Below, piece by piece: positions 52,777 to 63,749 of a stretch of DNA of 64,000 nucleotides. The notes beneath the pieces were generated by a model. It searched no databases. It was not told where the DNA came from and saw nothing but the letters and a program-made list of their open reading frames with translations. Source of the DNA: Adiantum capillus-veneris (lineage: Eukaryota > Streptophyta > Polypodiopsida > Polypodiales > Pteridaceae). The number at the start of each line of letters is the position of its first letter. Within the stretch, counting starts at the first letter, position 1. The translations under genes were made by a program, and so were the position numbers. The stretch is taken from the NCBI GenBank assembly GCA_014529385.2, contig CM043960.1, positions 40,222,781 through 40,286,780 of the forward strand, written 5' to 3'.

Positions 52777-55700
52777 ATGGCTCCTACACCATCTAAACGT
52801 GGCAGGACAGGTATCTCTCAAAGTAAGTTCAAATACATTAAGCTATTTGTTTTCTTTTCTTTTGTCTCATCATACTCACTAAACTATTTGTGTGCTTATT
52901 GTCTTTTGCTTGTAGGAGTAGGATACACATTAAGGTTTGGCACTACAGGGCATAGGGCCAATGCACGATCTTCCATTGCTTCTTCCAATGTCCATCGAAA
53001 GGAGGATATTTTGGGTGATGTGCATGAAGAAGAGGATATATTGAGTGATGTGCATGAAGAAGAGGTGTTCATAGATATTCATGGTACACAAGGTGAATTG
53101 GTGGCTCACAGCGTGTCTGAAGCAACAACAATTGTTGCTAAACCTCCCGATCATCCAACAGTATTCGGAAAGGATGTTCATGGTCGAATATTGGAGGAGA
53201 TTGTAGAGGGTTTTATTGTAAAGAGAGGTGGGGAACCTCCTCGAATTCCTCTTTGCAGATTGATGGAAAATGAAGCCATTAGAGCGGTGGGTCCAGGCAC
53301 TGAGGGCTTGGTGAAAAGGTTTGAGATGTCTGGATACAGTGTGCTTGGAGCTCCATTTCTTGTGTCATTTAAGAAGCCAGGCCATTATCAACATTATGTT
53401 TCCGACTTAGACAAAGATGAATGGGGGCCTATTTGGCGAGAAATAAGCGATGATTTTGATAATTCCCTTCCCCTTGAGTGGGAAGACTTAAGGGAAAAAA
53501 AAATTATCGTTTGGGATGGTAATCACCGTTTGAAAACTTGGATGCGCTTAATAAAAACACGTAAGTGATTTCTTTTTTGTTTAATGTAAAGTTGACTTGT
53601 ATTACTCTATGCTTTCTAATTTTCTTTTTTGTTGTTGTAGAATTTTCAATGATAAAGTGGAGACATTGTTCTGTGAAATGTCAATTTGTCTTTGTTGATA
53701 GAAGTGCAGAGGGGGAGCTTATGCTAGCTTTGCGCTCTCAAAATGAGTAAGCATATTTGTTGTTTTGAACGTTATTGCTATTACTTTATCGATGTCATTC
53801 TACTGCCATTTAATTTAAGATATTGTGGTTTAGGATTGGTAGAACCACTGTGAGCACAAATTTTGGGCAGGAGATCTTCTTGTTCCAAAAACTGGCTATG
53901 GCAAGCAAAGATTCTTTAATGAAAGACTTTCCCCAAGATTGGATTCGATGGATAGAGTTAGAGCTTGCTTGTGAGAAGAAGGCATCTAAAGGGAGTTGGT
54001 ACAACGCTCCTGATCTTTTATTAGCAATGCTCATATGGAAGGTATATTTTTTTGCCTTAAAGTACACTTTTTATGTAATTTCTAAAGCTTGACATTATTT
54101 TGTAAAATCTTACTTTTTTTTTTCATTTACTCTACAAAAGGAAGACTTTGACTTGTCTCTTATCAAAGAGATGCAAGAGATCAATGATCCCTCGATTTCA
54201 CTGCCAGAAAAGGAAATGGTTGCTCGAGGAAGAGTAGAAAAAATATTCAAAGAAAGAGCTTATAAGGTAAACACTTTCTCTTCTCCCCGTTTATGTTTGA
54301 ATTTCTACAAAATTGTAAGTTGACATGTCATTTGAATTTGATATATTTGATTGAAAAATTGATTTGATTTGATCTCGTGCTAATGTAACATAGATGTTGG
54401 CCATTGCCAACCCTGCCAATGGCCAAGGGTTCTTCTCTTTATTATTTAATTTCAATTGGATAAGAGAAAAGGATCAAGTGGGCCTTACAAGAGACAAAGT
54501 CCACTCTTTGGCAACTTCTAAAATATCACCAGAGAGGTAATAATTTTTGGATAAAAAATACACATGAAAGCATCAAATGAATCAATGCATTTATGGTTTG
54601 TTTATTGTTTGCTCTATAGGAAAAAGGAAATATTGCACTCTTTGATGCATTGCTGTGTAGATGATGTTACTTCTGAGCGTTATATTAGTGCAATGAAATT
54701 TAGAATGTACTTGCGTAAAGAGTGGTATTGGGGAAGTAATATCTTGAAGCAATGCTTGAGGATCAAAGGGAAAATGATTGAAGAAATGCTGGAGGGCTTT
54801 GAAGCATGGTTTCATCACCAATTGAGGGACCACATTGATAAAGCTTTTGTGGAGCTTTGGAGAAAGCTCAACACAAAAGAGTCGGATGAAAAAATTCCAG
54901 AGCTTATGGAATCTTCAAGGAGAGTATTATTCAGGTAATACAATTGATATCTTTATGGTTGTTATTCTTTTTTTTACTTAGAGTTTGTATAATAAATAAG
55001 TCACTTAGGAAAGGAGCTCAAATAAAGTTAACTGCATTTTATGTAGATGGCTAATTCAGCTTTACGATCAAACTTTGTTGGAGAAGTTGCCAATTGCTGT
55101 TGAAAGTTGGAGGGACCTCTCTTGTGAGGAGTGTATGTATCCACTATGGATGAGAGATCATGGTTTGATTGCTTGGGAAATTGAGTATTGTCCTTGGTGG
55201 CTAGATTACACTCAAGGCACCTATCCACGTGATGAAGGGAACTTATATAAAGGTTATTTTTGGCATTTATAAAAACTACAAAATTGTTAAAGTGCTCATA
55301 CTATTTAGATTATGTTTGTGAGAAATATATTTTTGTTTGCTTTAGAGCACGTTCTTGAAAGAAATGAAAATGGTATTGAGGAGATTGGCTCAGCTTCCAA
55401 GAAAGCCACCTCTTCGAAAAGAGTAAACAATAGTACAATCTCCTCTATAAAGAAACGATTGGATTTTGTTAGATCCAAGAAGCCCAAGAAGTCTCCCAAA
55501 AAGGTGCTCAAGGCTCCACAGGTAAACTTGCTTGTATAGATATCTAGCTGTCACTTTCTTTCTACTCAACAATTCTTGATGAAATATTTTATTTTCTGAT
55601 TATGCAATGCCTTCCATAGATTGTGATGTGAACGTTATTGGGAACATGCTAGATGTTTACAAAATTTCTCTCGATGATGAGAAATGGTAAACACATGTGA

Positions 55701-56779
55701 AAAGAAAGACTAATTATGTGTGGTGTGTGTTGTGAATGTTTGAAATACATTTATTTGATCGTATGCAGGATCTTGGATTTTCTTCATTCAGCCCATGTTG
55801 ATGGGGAAAAGAGCAATGAAGTGGCCTCTCTTTTGTTTGCGGATTTTCCAACAAACTTTAAAGTTGAAAATTTTTCAGAGAACGAGGTATGCATCCTTCA
55901 AAACCACAATGGACAGTCTATGATAGTTTTGGAACTTTAATTAAATTAACAATGCGTATTATGAAGGTCCCTCCATGGAATCAATTCTCTCGAAAATTAA
56001 GTAAGAAAGTGGCCGTAATAGCTTCAAAGTATGTGGCAGACAATGGGTGGTACATCACCCTAAGCTTCACTGATCACTTTGGCATTGTGTCTAGCCATGC
56101 CATCGAGATGGGATTCAAAATGATGCACACCATCCTTATTTTGATCCCCGATGGTTATGTGCGAAAGACCATTGAGATTGAGAGAGTAAGTGAATTTATT
56201 TGTTGATTGAAAAGCATGCTTGTAGTTTTCTTCAATTAGATCACATTCTAATTGTAATTTGTAGGTGGAAACACTATTGCTAGGATTGTTTTATCGTAAG
56301 GGTCAACGTCCTATCTATGATCGACGAGATGGAGAGAGCGTGGACAACAACTCTTTCGATGCCAAGTCTGGGATACTGGTGGAGCACGCCGATGGAGAGT
56401 ACATTGGAGGACACGCTCTTAGAGGTGCCACCGAGCGTAGCCTTGACTTCTTTCGGTAAGAGCTTCCTACTATGCGTTATTGGACTATGTTACATAAAGT
56501 AAAAATACGCATATTTTTGCTTTTTTTAGCTGGCTTGTGCGGACATTTACTGCGGAGCACACCTACATTGTTGATATGTTTTCTGGATGTGGTGGCTTGG
56601 GCAATGTTTGCGTTGAGTTGTCTAGACACTGTCTCTGCATAGATAGTGATCCAGAGGTCTTTCATCAACATCTTTCAGGCTTCAAGGCTCCATGTGTACG
56701 TGCTATTTCAGCAGTTGATGTAGATAGCGATGAGGAGACTGATTGGCAACAATATGAGCCCGGATCACATTGCCCTTGA
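52777..56779 (+). CDS. ParB/Srx-like and N4/N6-type DNA methyltransferase-like protein, ~14 exons
   Basis: Exons: 52777-52822, 52916-53560, 53641-53746, 53834-54041, 54141-54266, 54394-54536, 54620-54934, 55047-55252, 55346-55521, 55620-55686, 55769-55886, ~55890-56196, 56265-56455, 56530-56779, almost all with GT-AG. Exons 1-9 join in one frame. Exon 2 holds a ParB/Srx-like domain (VKRFEMSGYSVLGAPFLVSF ... IIVWDGNHRLKTW). Exon 9 is basic (KKRLDFVRSKKPKKSPKK), possibly nuclear targeting. The last exons look like a class-beta methyltransferase: degenerate motif IV LLFADFPTNF, the NGWYITLSF strand, then SLDFFRWLVRTF and the SAM-binding IVDMFSGCGGLG ... IDSDPEVF at the C-terminus. Motif IV lacks DPPY, so catalysis is doubtful. 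Joins 9/10 and 11/12 do not keep frame, so decay or unusual splicing is possible. Confidence 0.7.
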
Positions 56780-57051
56780 TTGAAATCAACATTGGTATTA
56801 TCTATCATTTTTTCTAGTTTGTGATTTTTATGGAACGACGTGTGACCATGGTGTTTGGGTGCCACTTTTTTGGTATTACTGAAGACATGTTGTTGATGTT
56901 GATCGTCCTTATCAATTCAGCCATGATTTCATATTTATTATACTAGATAGAAGTTTGTTGAGAGCTTTGGATTTACCAAAGTAATATACCAACATATGCT
57001 TTTTTGCTTATGTAATTTCTTCTTCCCGTGAGTATTCGCTGCTGCACAGAA

Positions 57052-57470
57052 GCAAGTATGGAATGGGAATTTTTTTAGTTTGAATTTTCATACCGTTATG
57101 TTGCCGAAATTTTGATTGCTTATCAATATAATCATGCTTTTTGTTCATGTTTGAAAACATAATCATGATTTCACGTATACAGAAAAGTTAGTCAAGCTTC
57201 ACGGAAGCAAGTATGGAATGGGAAATTTTTTTGTTTGTATTTTCGCGCCGTTATGCTGTCGAAATTTTGATTGCTTGTGAATATAATCATGCTTTTTGTT
57301 CATGTTTAGAAACATAATCATGGTTTCATGTATACACAAAAGTTAGGCAAGCTTCACGGAAGCAAGTATAGAATAGGAAAGCTTAACAAAAGTTAGGCAA
57401 GCTTTCACAAAAGCAAGTATGGAATGGTTTTATTTTTATTTTTCACGTTGTTATGCTGTCAAAATTTCAT
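57052..57470 (+). repeat. Downstream copies of the GCAAG...GTTATGCTG repeat
   Basis: Three copies at 57052-57112, 57207-57268 and 57413-57468 contain GCAAGTATGGAATGG, a T-rich spacer and GTTATG(C/T)TG.C.AAATTT. Between them TTGCTTGTGAATATAATCATG and GAAACATAATCATG also recur. Orientation is the same as the two copies upstream of the gene. Confidence 0.75.
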
Positions 57471-58337
57471 TTGCTTGTCAGTATTTCTTTACACTGTCGA
57501 TCTAAGAATATATATAGTTTTATATATAATATTTATATTATATATATATAATATCTTTTTATTTATTTATTTATATGTGTGTGTTTATGTAAGTAATGAG
57601 ATCTTCAACTCGGTAAAGTGTTTTTAAGTACTTGTTTATACAATATATATAGTTATTTATATGTGTGTGTTTATGTACGTATGCAGTTCTTCAACTCAGT
57701 AAAGTGTTCTTAATTACTATTTTATATGCAAGAGTCTATGCATGTATCATTACTTTGAGGTCTTCGCCCAAACAAGTACAACCATCAATATTTTTTAGAT
57801 TCCTAGTTTCAAATTGGCTTATTAGGCATTCATCCTTGTTTGCAACAACACCTACATGGACAGGAAAGTATATTCTACTAAAAGTAGGGTAAATACTAAA
57901 GACATGCTCATATTTTTCTTGCATTATATAAAAAACTCACATAGATTTTCTTTACATTTGGCTTTCAAACAGCTTGTAGTTACATTTGACAGTTCAGTTT
58001 AGCTACAAGATATCAACAATACCCTAAATTATGACAGATCTTGAAGATGTGTTAGTAGACCAGGCCGATTAAAAGTATCACAGCCACTTCAATAATAATA
58101 AGTCAGATAGAGACATATGAATTATTCTCGCCAAGGCACTGAAGAGTGGAACACCATCATATAGTTAAAATAAGCATCATATAATTAAAATAAGTTGTTT
58201 ACATGATTAGGTAGGGAATCAAACCTGCACACACACACACACACAGTACAACTTGCATCACACTAGTACAATTTATCATGTGCTAGTGCATATTTATTTA
58301 ACTATATTATTTAGTGCATAATTATTTAAATCTTTCC
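57471..58337. other. AT-rich intergenic, nothing recognised
   Basis: Contains TATATA stretches (57505-57560), an imperfect repeat of TTTATATGTGTGTGTTTATGTA (57568 and 57656) and a short CACACAC run (58230-58246). No gene is supported between the ParB/methyltransferase gene and the convergent small ORF. Confidence 0.5.
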
Positions 58338-58694
58338 TCAATCTTCAACCACATTAGAGCCAGAGATGTCGACCAGGTTGATTGTGCGTTTGCAGACAAG
58401 CAAATGGTCAATCTCCGCCTGTAAAGCGGCCCTTCGAGAGCTATCTATGTACCCCCATGTCTCCCACTTGCCCAGAGCTTCTCGCATTGTCTCAAAGCCA
58501 TCATTGAGTTCCTGGTCTCCGGTGTTGCGAGCGCGATTAAGGTGGTTGAGCATCCGGATCGCCTTGTTTGTGTCACGCTCTCTCTGTGTAAACGTCTTCT
58601 TTTCTTCAAGGGGTGCGTTGGGGGGGAGTTTGTGAAGCTCTTCATGGATTTTTGTAGCTACCTCATTACCAGTAGTTGCATATCCTATAGGCAT
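58338..58694 (-). CDS. Small helical protein of unknown function
   Basis: A 118-codon ORF on the - strand reads MPIGYATTGNEVATKIHEEL, then KKTFTQRERDTNKAIRMLNH, FETMREALGKWETWGYIDSS and RAALQAEIDHLL. Composition is normal and rich in Ala, Glu, Leu and Arg, suggesting alpha-helices; no family is recognised. The start at 58694 is supported by a TATA box (TATATAAA on the - strand at 58781-58788) about 90 bp upstream. It faces the ParB/methyltransferase gene tail to tail and may belong to the same unit. Confidence 0.6.
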   Translation of the reverse strand: MPIGYATTGNEVATKIHEELHKLPPNAPLEEKKTFTQRERDTNKAIRMLNHLNRARNTGDQELNDGFETMREALGKWETWGYIDSSRRAALQAEIDHLLVCKRTINLVDISGSNVVED

Positions 58695-58779
58695 TGTATA
58701 AGTACAGGGAAAATGAAAAAATCTCTCTTGATTAGCACCTCCGATTCACTTGTGCAGCATATGGTGCTTGTCTTGTAAC

Positions 58780-58790
58780 ATTTATATAGG
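58780..58790 (-). promoter_or_regulatory. TATA box of the small - strand ORF
   Basis: CCTATATAAAT on the - strand lies about 90 bp upstream of the ATG at 58694, a normal plant promoter distance allowing a short 5' UTR. Confidence 0.5.
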
Positions 58791-58879
58791 CTAAAGCACC
58801 ATGCTCTCAAAAAGCATTGATAGTGATGGAAGAGTGGCATGTGTTAGTGACATGAGGGGTCCCACGCAGCATATGCTAA

Positions 58880-59190
58880 CTGCTAAATTGGAGCGTGCAA
58901 TAATATATGCACGATTTGTCAATATGAATATTATAATCGTCTACTACTCCACCACTAACTTTTAAAGTGGGGTGTGCAATAAAATATGCATGATTTGTCA
59001 CTACGATTATTATTCCCCTGTAAGATTTATAATCATCTAAAAGTGCAATGAGTAGACAACACTAACTGCCTCTCTAAGGGCTCGGGAAACACTATGATTA
59101 TTATTCTTCTATGAATACTATAGGCATATAATAGTGCAATGAGTAACCACCACTAACTGCCTCTCTAAGGGCTCGGAAAACATTATTTGT
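58880..59190. repeat. Tandem repeats upstream of the small ORF
   Basis: GTGCAATGAGTAGACAACAC and GTGCAATGAGTAACCACCAC each start a ~50 bp block ending CTCTCTAAGGGCTCGG (59043-59090 and 59135-59182, 92 bp apart). GTGCAATAATATATGCACGA and GTGCAATAAAATATGCATGA form another pair (58893, 58965). Confidence 0.65.
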
Positions 59191-59229
59191 GGACCCGGAT
59201 TTGGAACCTTTTCACACGCATATGAACAG

Positions 59230-59990
<761 letters not shown>

Positions 59991-60180
59991 TACTCTCACA
60001 CCCCGATCCCCCTATTTCACAAGTATGTTTTTCACTCTCCGTCTAATCCTTCTTCTCTCTCCTTCCCTCGGTACTTATTTAACATACCACAACGCCACCT
60101 TAGAGAGCATACATATGAGTGGAATCCATGCTTCTATAAACTCGAAAAAGCATCACCTGTAGCAAAAAAACACGAATTGA

Positions 60181-60480
60181 TTAACTCTCAAATAAAATTA
60201 ACCCCTCCTTTTGTGACCATCTTGAGTTTTGATCTTTCCAATAGTCCATGAGACCTTTGTATTCATTGTGATAGGAAATTGGGGCTTGTCCATAACGATT
60301 AGAGTCAATGAACTCATGCATGTATTTGCTCTTGTCAAGTTGAAACAAGTATGGGAGGAACTCTTCTATGAGAACATTATCAACCATATTATCTTCATCA
60401 AACTTTGAAGGAAATATCCATTTTGCTGAATCAAGAAGGTGGATTTGGACTAAACATGGCTACTTTGTCTTCCTTCCAAC
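60181..60480 (-). pseudogene. Short coding-like fragment on - strand, unknown
   Basis: An open frame without simple-sequence bias reads KWIFPSKFDEDNMVDNVLIE, then EFLPYLFQLDKSKYMHEFID and LMDYWKDQNSRW. A TGA interrupts upstream near 60440. No family is recognised. It could be a relic exon of a retroelement or transposon ORF. Confidence 0.3.
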
Positions 60481-60841
60481 GTGAAGTCATGGACAACAAT
60501 GATGTGAAAGTGTCTTGGTGTTTTATTTAAGCTCTTGATAGCTTGTCTTCAGGTGTTGTTAGCTATTTAGCCATTAATCCCACATAATGTAAGAGGGAAA
60601 CAGGGTGGAGAGGACTCCCTTGGCCTTAAGACAATGATTGGGGTGGCTTGTTTCGTGATATGTTGCGGTGTAATTTACTCAATTTATGTTGAACCAATGC
60701 TAATCTCACTTTGATTGGTCATGACTGATTTGTAAGCAGGTATTTAGGGCAACAAGCACTCTCCTCTCCCCTCTCTCTCTTTCTTACGTGTATATCCATG
60801 TTTGCTTGATCATTGTAGATATGTTTCAAGGCAGCATGATC

Positions 60842-60842
60842 A

Positions 60843-60928
<86 letters not shown>

Positions 60929-60930
60929 AT
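60842..60930. repeat. (CT)n-(GT)n microsatellite
   Basis: About 75 bp of CT followed by a short GT run. It lies at the point where LTR similarity to the inner gypsy begins, so it may replace part of the LTR. Confidence 0.8.
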
Positions 60931-61095
60931 GCGTCCTAGTTTGCATCCAAAACTAGATGGTGCTTCAAATTTGTGTAGGGTTAGGGTGTGTGTGTTTGTT
61001 GTTTTTTTTCAACCCCAACCCAATTAAGCAGCACGGGAGCCTAGAAGGGTTCTTAGAGGCCACTCTTATGTTGTCTATCATCTCGGACTTCCTCA
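60930..61095 (+). repeat. 5' LTR 3' part of second gypsy copy
   Basis: It shares GTGTAGGGTTAG, AGCAGCACGGGAGC and TTAGAGGCCACTCTT with 11700-11847. Upstream, GGACTCCCTTGGCCTTAAGACAAT near 60610 is a weak match to the central LTR (GGCTCCCGTGACCCTAAGACAAT at 11437), so more LTR may be present in decayed form. Confidence 0.75.
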
Positions 61096-62698
61096 AATTG
61101 GTGTCCCCACTGAGGGCAATTTATGTATGTTTTTGTGTAGGATCATCCTTTAAAATAGTCAAGTAGTTTACATGAATCATGAGAATTAGTATGATCCTTT
61201 CATTCCCATTGCAAGGCAAAAGGTACACATAATTGTTAGTACTAAGTTGCAATTTCAACGTGTAATTCGTAGAATTTTAGGCTAGCCGGAATAAATGCTT
61301 CAATAAATCCTTTATTTCACCTCTCATTAGGTACAATCTTAGTTTGGATGTATATATCTTTGTTCTATTTTAAGCATTAGGTTATGTATAGAGCATGGAT
61401 AATGGCCCAAAAATTTTCCCTTTTAACTCCACACCACATATTAGGATAGATATTGCACTCAGTAGAAAGATACATTTTCCGTGATGTATGGTATTTATGT
61501 TTGGGGCTGAAAGAACAAGAGAAATTATTGCATCTCCACAACCTGTCATTCTACCTCTTATCAACTATCACACTTCTTTTGATGTACATGTATTCATTTT
61601 ATTTCAAAATGAAGTGCAGTCCAACAAATATTGTGTATGTTTGTTTTTTCTTTGTCCAACTTTGTTACAAAAAAAAAAAAACGATCATTTGTTCTAACAA
61701 AGAATGTGTGTGCAGTGAAAGCTCAATTCTTAGAGTTCTAGCCCTATGACCAATTGAGTTGCAGGAGAAGGTAGTAAAGTGTCTCCCTCATAACAAGAGG
61801 GTGGTGAAGTTAAGACAAAAGGTCCTACGTGTGGATTCTATTTTCCTCTTGCTGTTGGGCACTAAGGAAGACAGTGTCTTAAGATTGGTAAATAGAGTGA
61901 AATTTGGTGTTTGGCAAGTGCATTTCACCATTGAGGAAGACTCTTGAGGAAGACTTGCGGCCAGAGTTCATACTTCATAGACTCGCATTTGATGAAGTTT
62001 TTCCTCATCTACGTCTTATTAATAGTCTTCCTTTCACTTTCAACAAAGGAGATAGGGAACTATTTAGAGCTTGTCTTAATAAAGAGAGCGTAGAGACATC
62101 CTTCTCTATTTTCTATGACACTTGGTTCATAGAGACATTGTAAATCTCTTTATGCTTATGAATGATTTAACCATAATCCTAAGGAGTTTTTGTCCGGGAA
62201 TTTTGTAGCACAAGTGGAATATTTAAATCTTGCAAACTTGATTGGACTTGATGATAATTTTCTTTATGAGATTGTGAGAAGGTTGCCTCACTCTGACTAT
62301 GTGGAACTCGAAGGGAAGGAGCTTCTAGTCAATTGTTACTTTCTCACAACCTTCAACGAGCATGAAGATCTAGTTTTTATAGAAACCGCTTGTGCGTTGG
62401 GAATTGTAGAGCAAGTGTAATTCATCACTTGGGATGTGGTTGCTCTTTTGGATCCAAAAAACAAATTCCTAGAGATTTCCATTTATCACCTTAGCTTTGA
62501 AGAATTTCAACCTTTTTTAGAGCTCATCAATAGTCTACCTTTTTGTTTTGATAAAAAAAAATTAAGACCTCATTGAAGCTTGGATAGCTGAAGAAGAAAA
62601 CCTAGAGTGGTACTTTCTTACTTCTTCATTTGCAGGCGAGTGGTTTTGCATCTCTATTGTATCCCTTGTTGTAATTCGTGTTGTAATTTTTCATAATA
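61096..62698 (+). other. Extended leader of second gypsy copy with short ORFs
   Basis: The first part (61096-61650) matches the inner element leader. The remaining ~1 kb has no counterpart there. It holds short open frames (61759-61947, 61904-62143, 62190-62420) that read like one broken protein: HRLAFDEVFPHLRLINSLPF, then YLNLANLIGLDDNFLYEIVR and GKELLVNCYFLTTFNEHEDL. No family is recognised. Confidence 0.55.
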
Positions 62699-63749
62699 AT
62701 GGAAAGCCAATGCCAAATGTCCGGATATCCTCTTTTCTTTGGAGAGCCTGGAGAGGATGCAAAATTATCTTTAGTAAATTTCAAGATGTCTTGCTGTATC
62801 AAGAGGATAGTAATTGATCAAGAACGTGTAGAAATATTTGAGGTGGTCCTTAGGAAAGATTTTGGCACTTTGTTTGACTCTTTCATTAGGTGAAATTTGG
62901 ACTCAGAAAGGGGGCCTTTAAGGAGTTTGACTTTATCTCTCTCTACCAAAATGGACGCATGGATAAATTTTTGCAAACAAACTCCAAAGTTGGCAGAGGT
63001 TTGACAGTTAGAATTTCCTCTTCAAGCTCTATCTACTGATATATAGCACGCCATGAGATTCCTCATATTTTAGAAGATTCTTTTTTTGCTTCACTTAGAT
63101 TCCCAGAGAGTTGTCACATCATAGGTGAATAAAAAAAACAAATCTTCTAAAATATGAGGAATCTCATGGCGTGCTATATATCAGTAGATAGAGCTTGAAG
63201 AGGACATTCTAACCGTCAAACCTCTACCAAATTTGTAGTTTTTCAAAAATTTATCGATGCACTCATTTTGGTAGAGAGGTAAAGTCAAACTCCTTAAAGG
63301 GCCCCTTTGTGAGTCCAAGTTTCACCTAATGGCCTGAGGAAGTTAAGGGGAATTACACAAAAGTTGTGAATCATTTCAAGAGATACTTCTTTTATCCCCA
63401 AAACACTCAAAAACTATGGCAAGACATTGTTTCTCATAAGCAAAAATTCTTAGATGAATACTACTTGTACAAGCAAGAGTTTCTACATCTTTGGTCTCTA
63501 TGGATACAAAATGTTTCTAACCTTGGTGATGGTGCAGAATTTCTAAAGAAGGAGAGGTTCATAGCCGGACTCTTTCTTGATCTTAAGGTAAAGGTGGAGG
63601 CGGATGCACCTGCCACCTATGATGCAGCTAAAATTAGAGCTTCCAAGAAGTATAGGAAGCTCAAGTGCCTAAGGGGAGAGGTTCCAATAGAAGGTCTTAG
63701 ACCCAAGGTAAGTCACAAGCAGCAACACCTAGGGAGCTTCCTGAGGTAA
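62699..63749 (+). pseudogene. gag: gag of second gypsy copy, split by a MITE
   Basis: The ATG at 62699 opens MESQCQMSGYPLFFGEPGED, homologous to the inner element gag. After FGTLFDS the frame is interrupted by a 448 bp foldback at 62884-63331 and resumes with EEVKGNYTKVVNHFKRYFF, LWQDIVSHKQKFLDEYYL and FIAGLFLDLKVKVEADAPA. A frame change near 63705 ends it. A nucleocapsid knuckle lies at about 63880-63925, with NCGESGHGMYN intact but the preceding Trp codon changed to TGA. Confidence 0.85.
62884..63331. mobile_element. 448 bp foldback MITE in gag of second gypsy copy
   Basis: Left arm CATTAGGTGAAATTTGGACT, right arm complement CATTAGGTGAAACTTGGACT. Arms of ~190-200 bp are inverted copies (both contain GAGGAATCTCATGGCGTGCT in one orientation or the other) around a ~50 bp loop. 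The uninterrupted gag at 12640 joins the flanks directly (CTTT then GCCTGAGG). No target-site duplication is visible. Confidence 0.9.

Noticed and set aside
56537-56779. Cytosine-5 DNA methyltransferase (host DRM/CMT/MET type)
   Set aside because: The SAM motif is at the C-terminus with nothing after it, and no PCQ or ENV motif is seen; order fits class-beta N4/N6 enzymes better.
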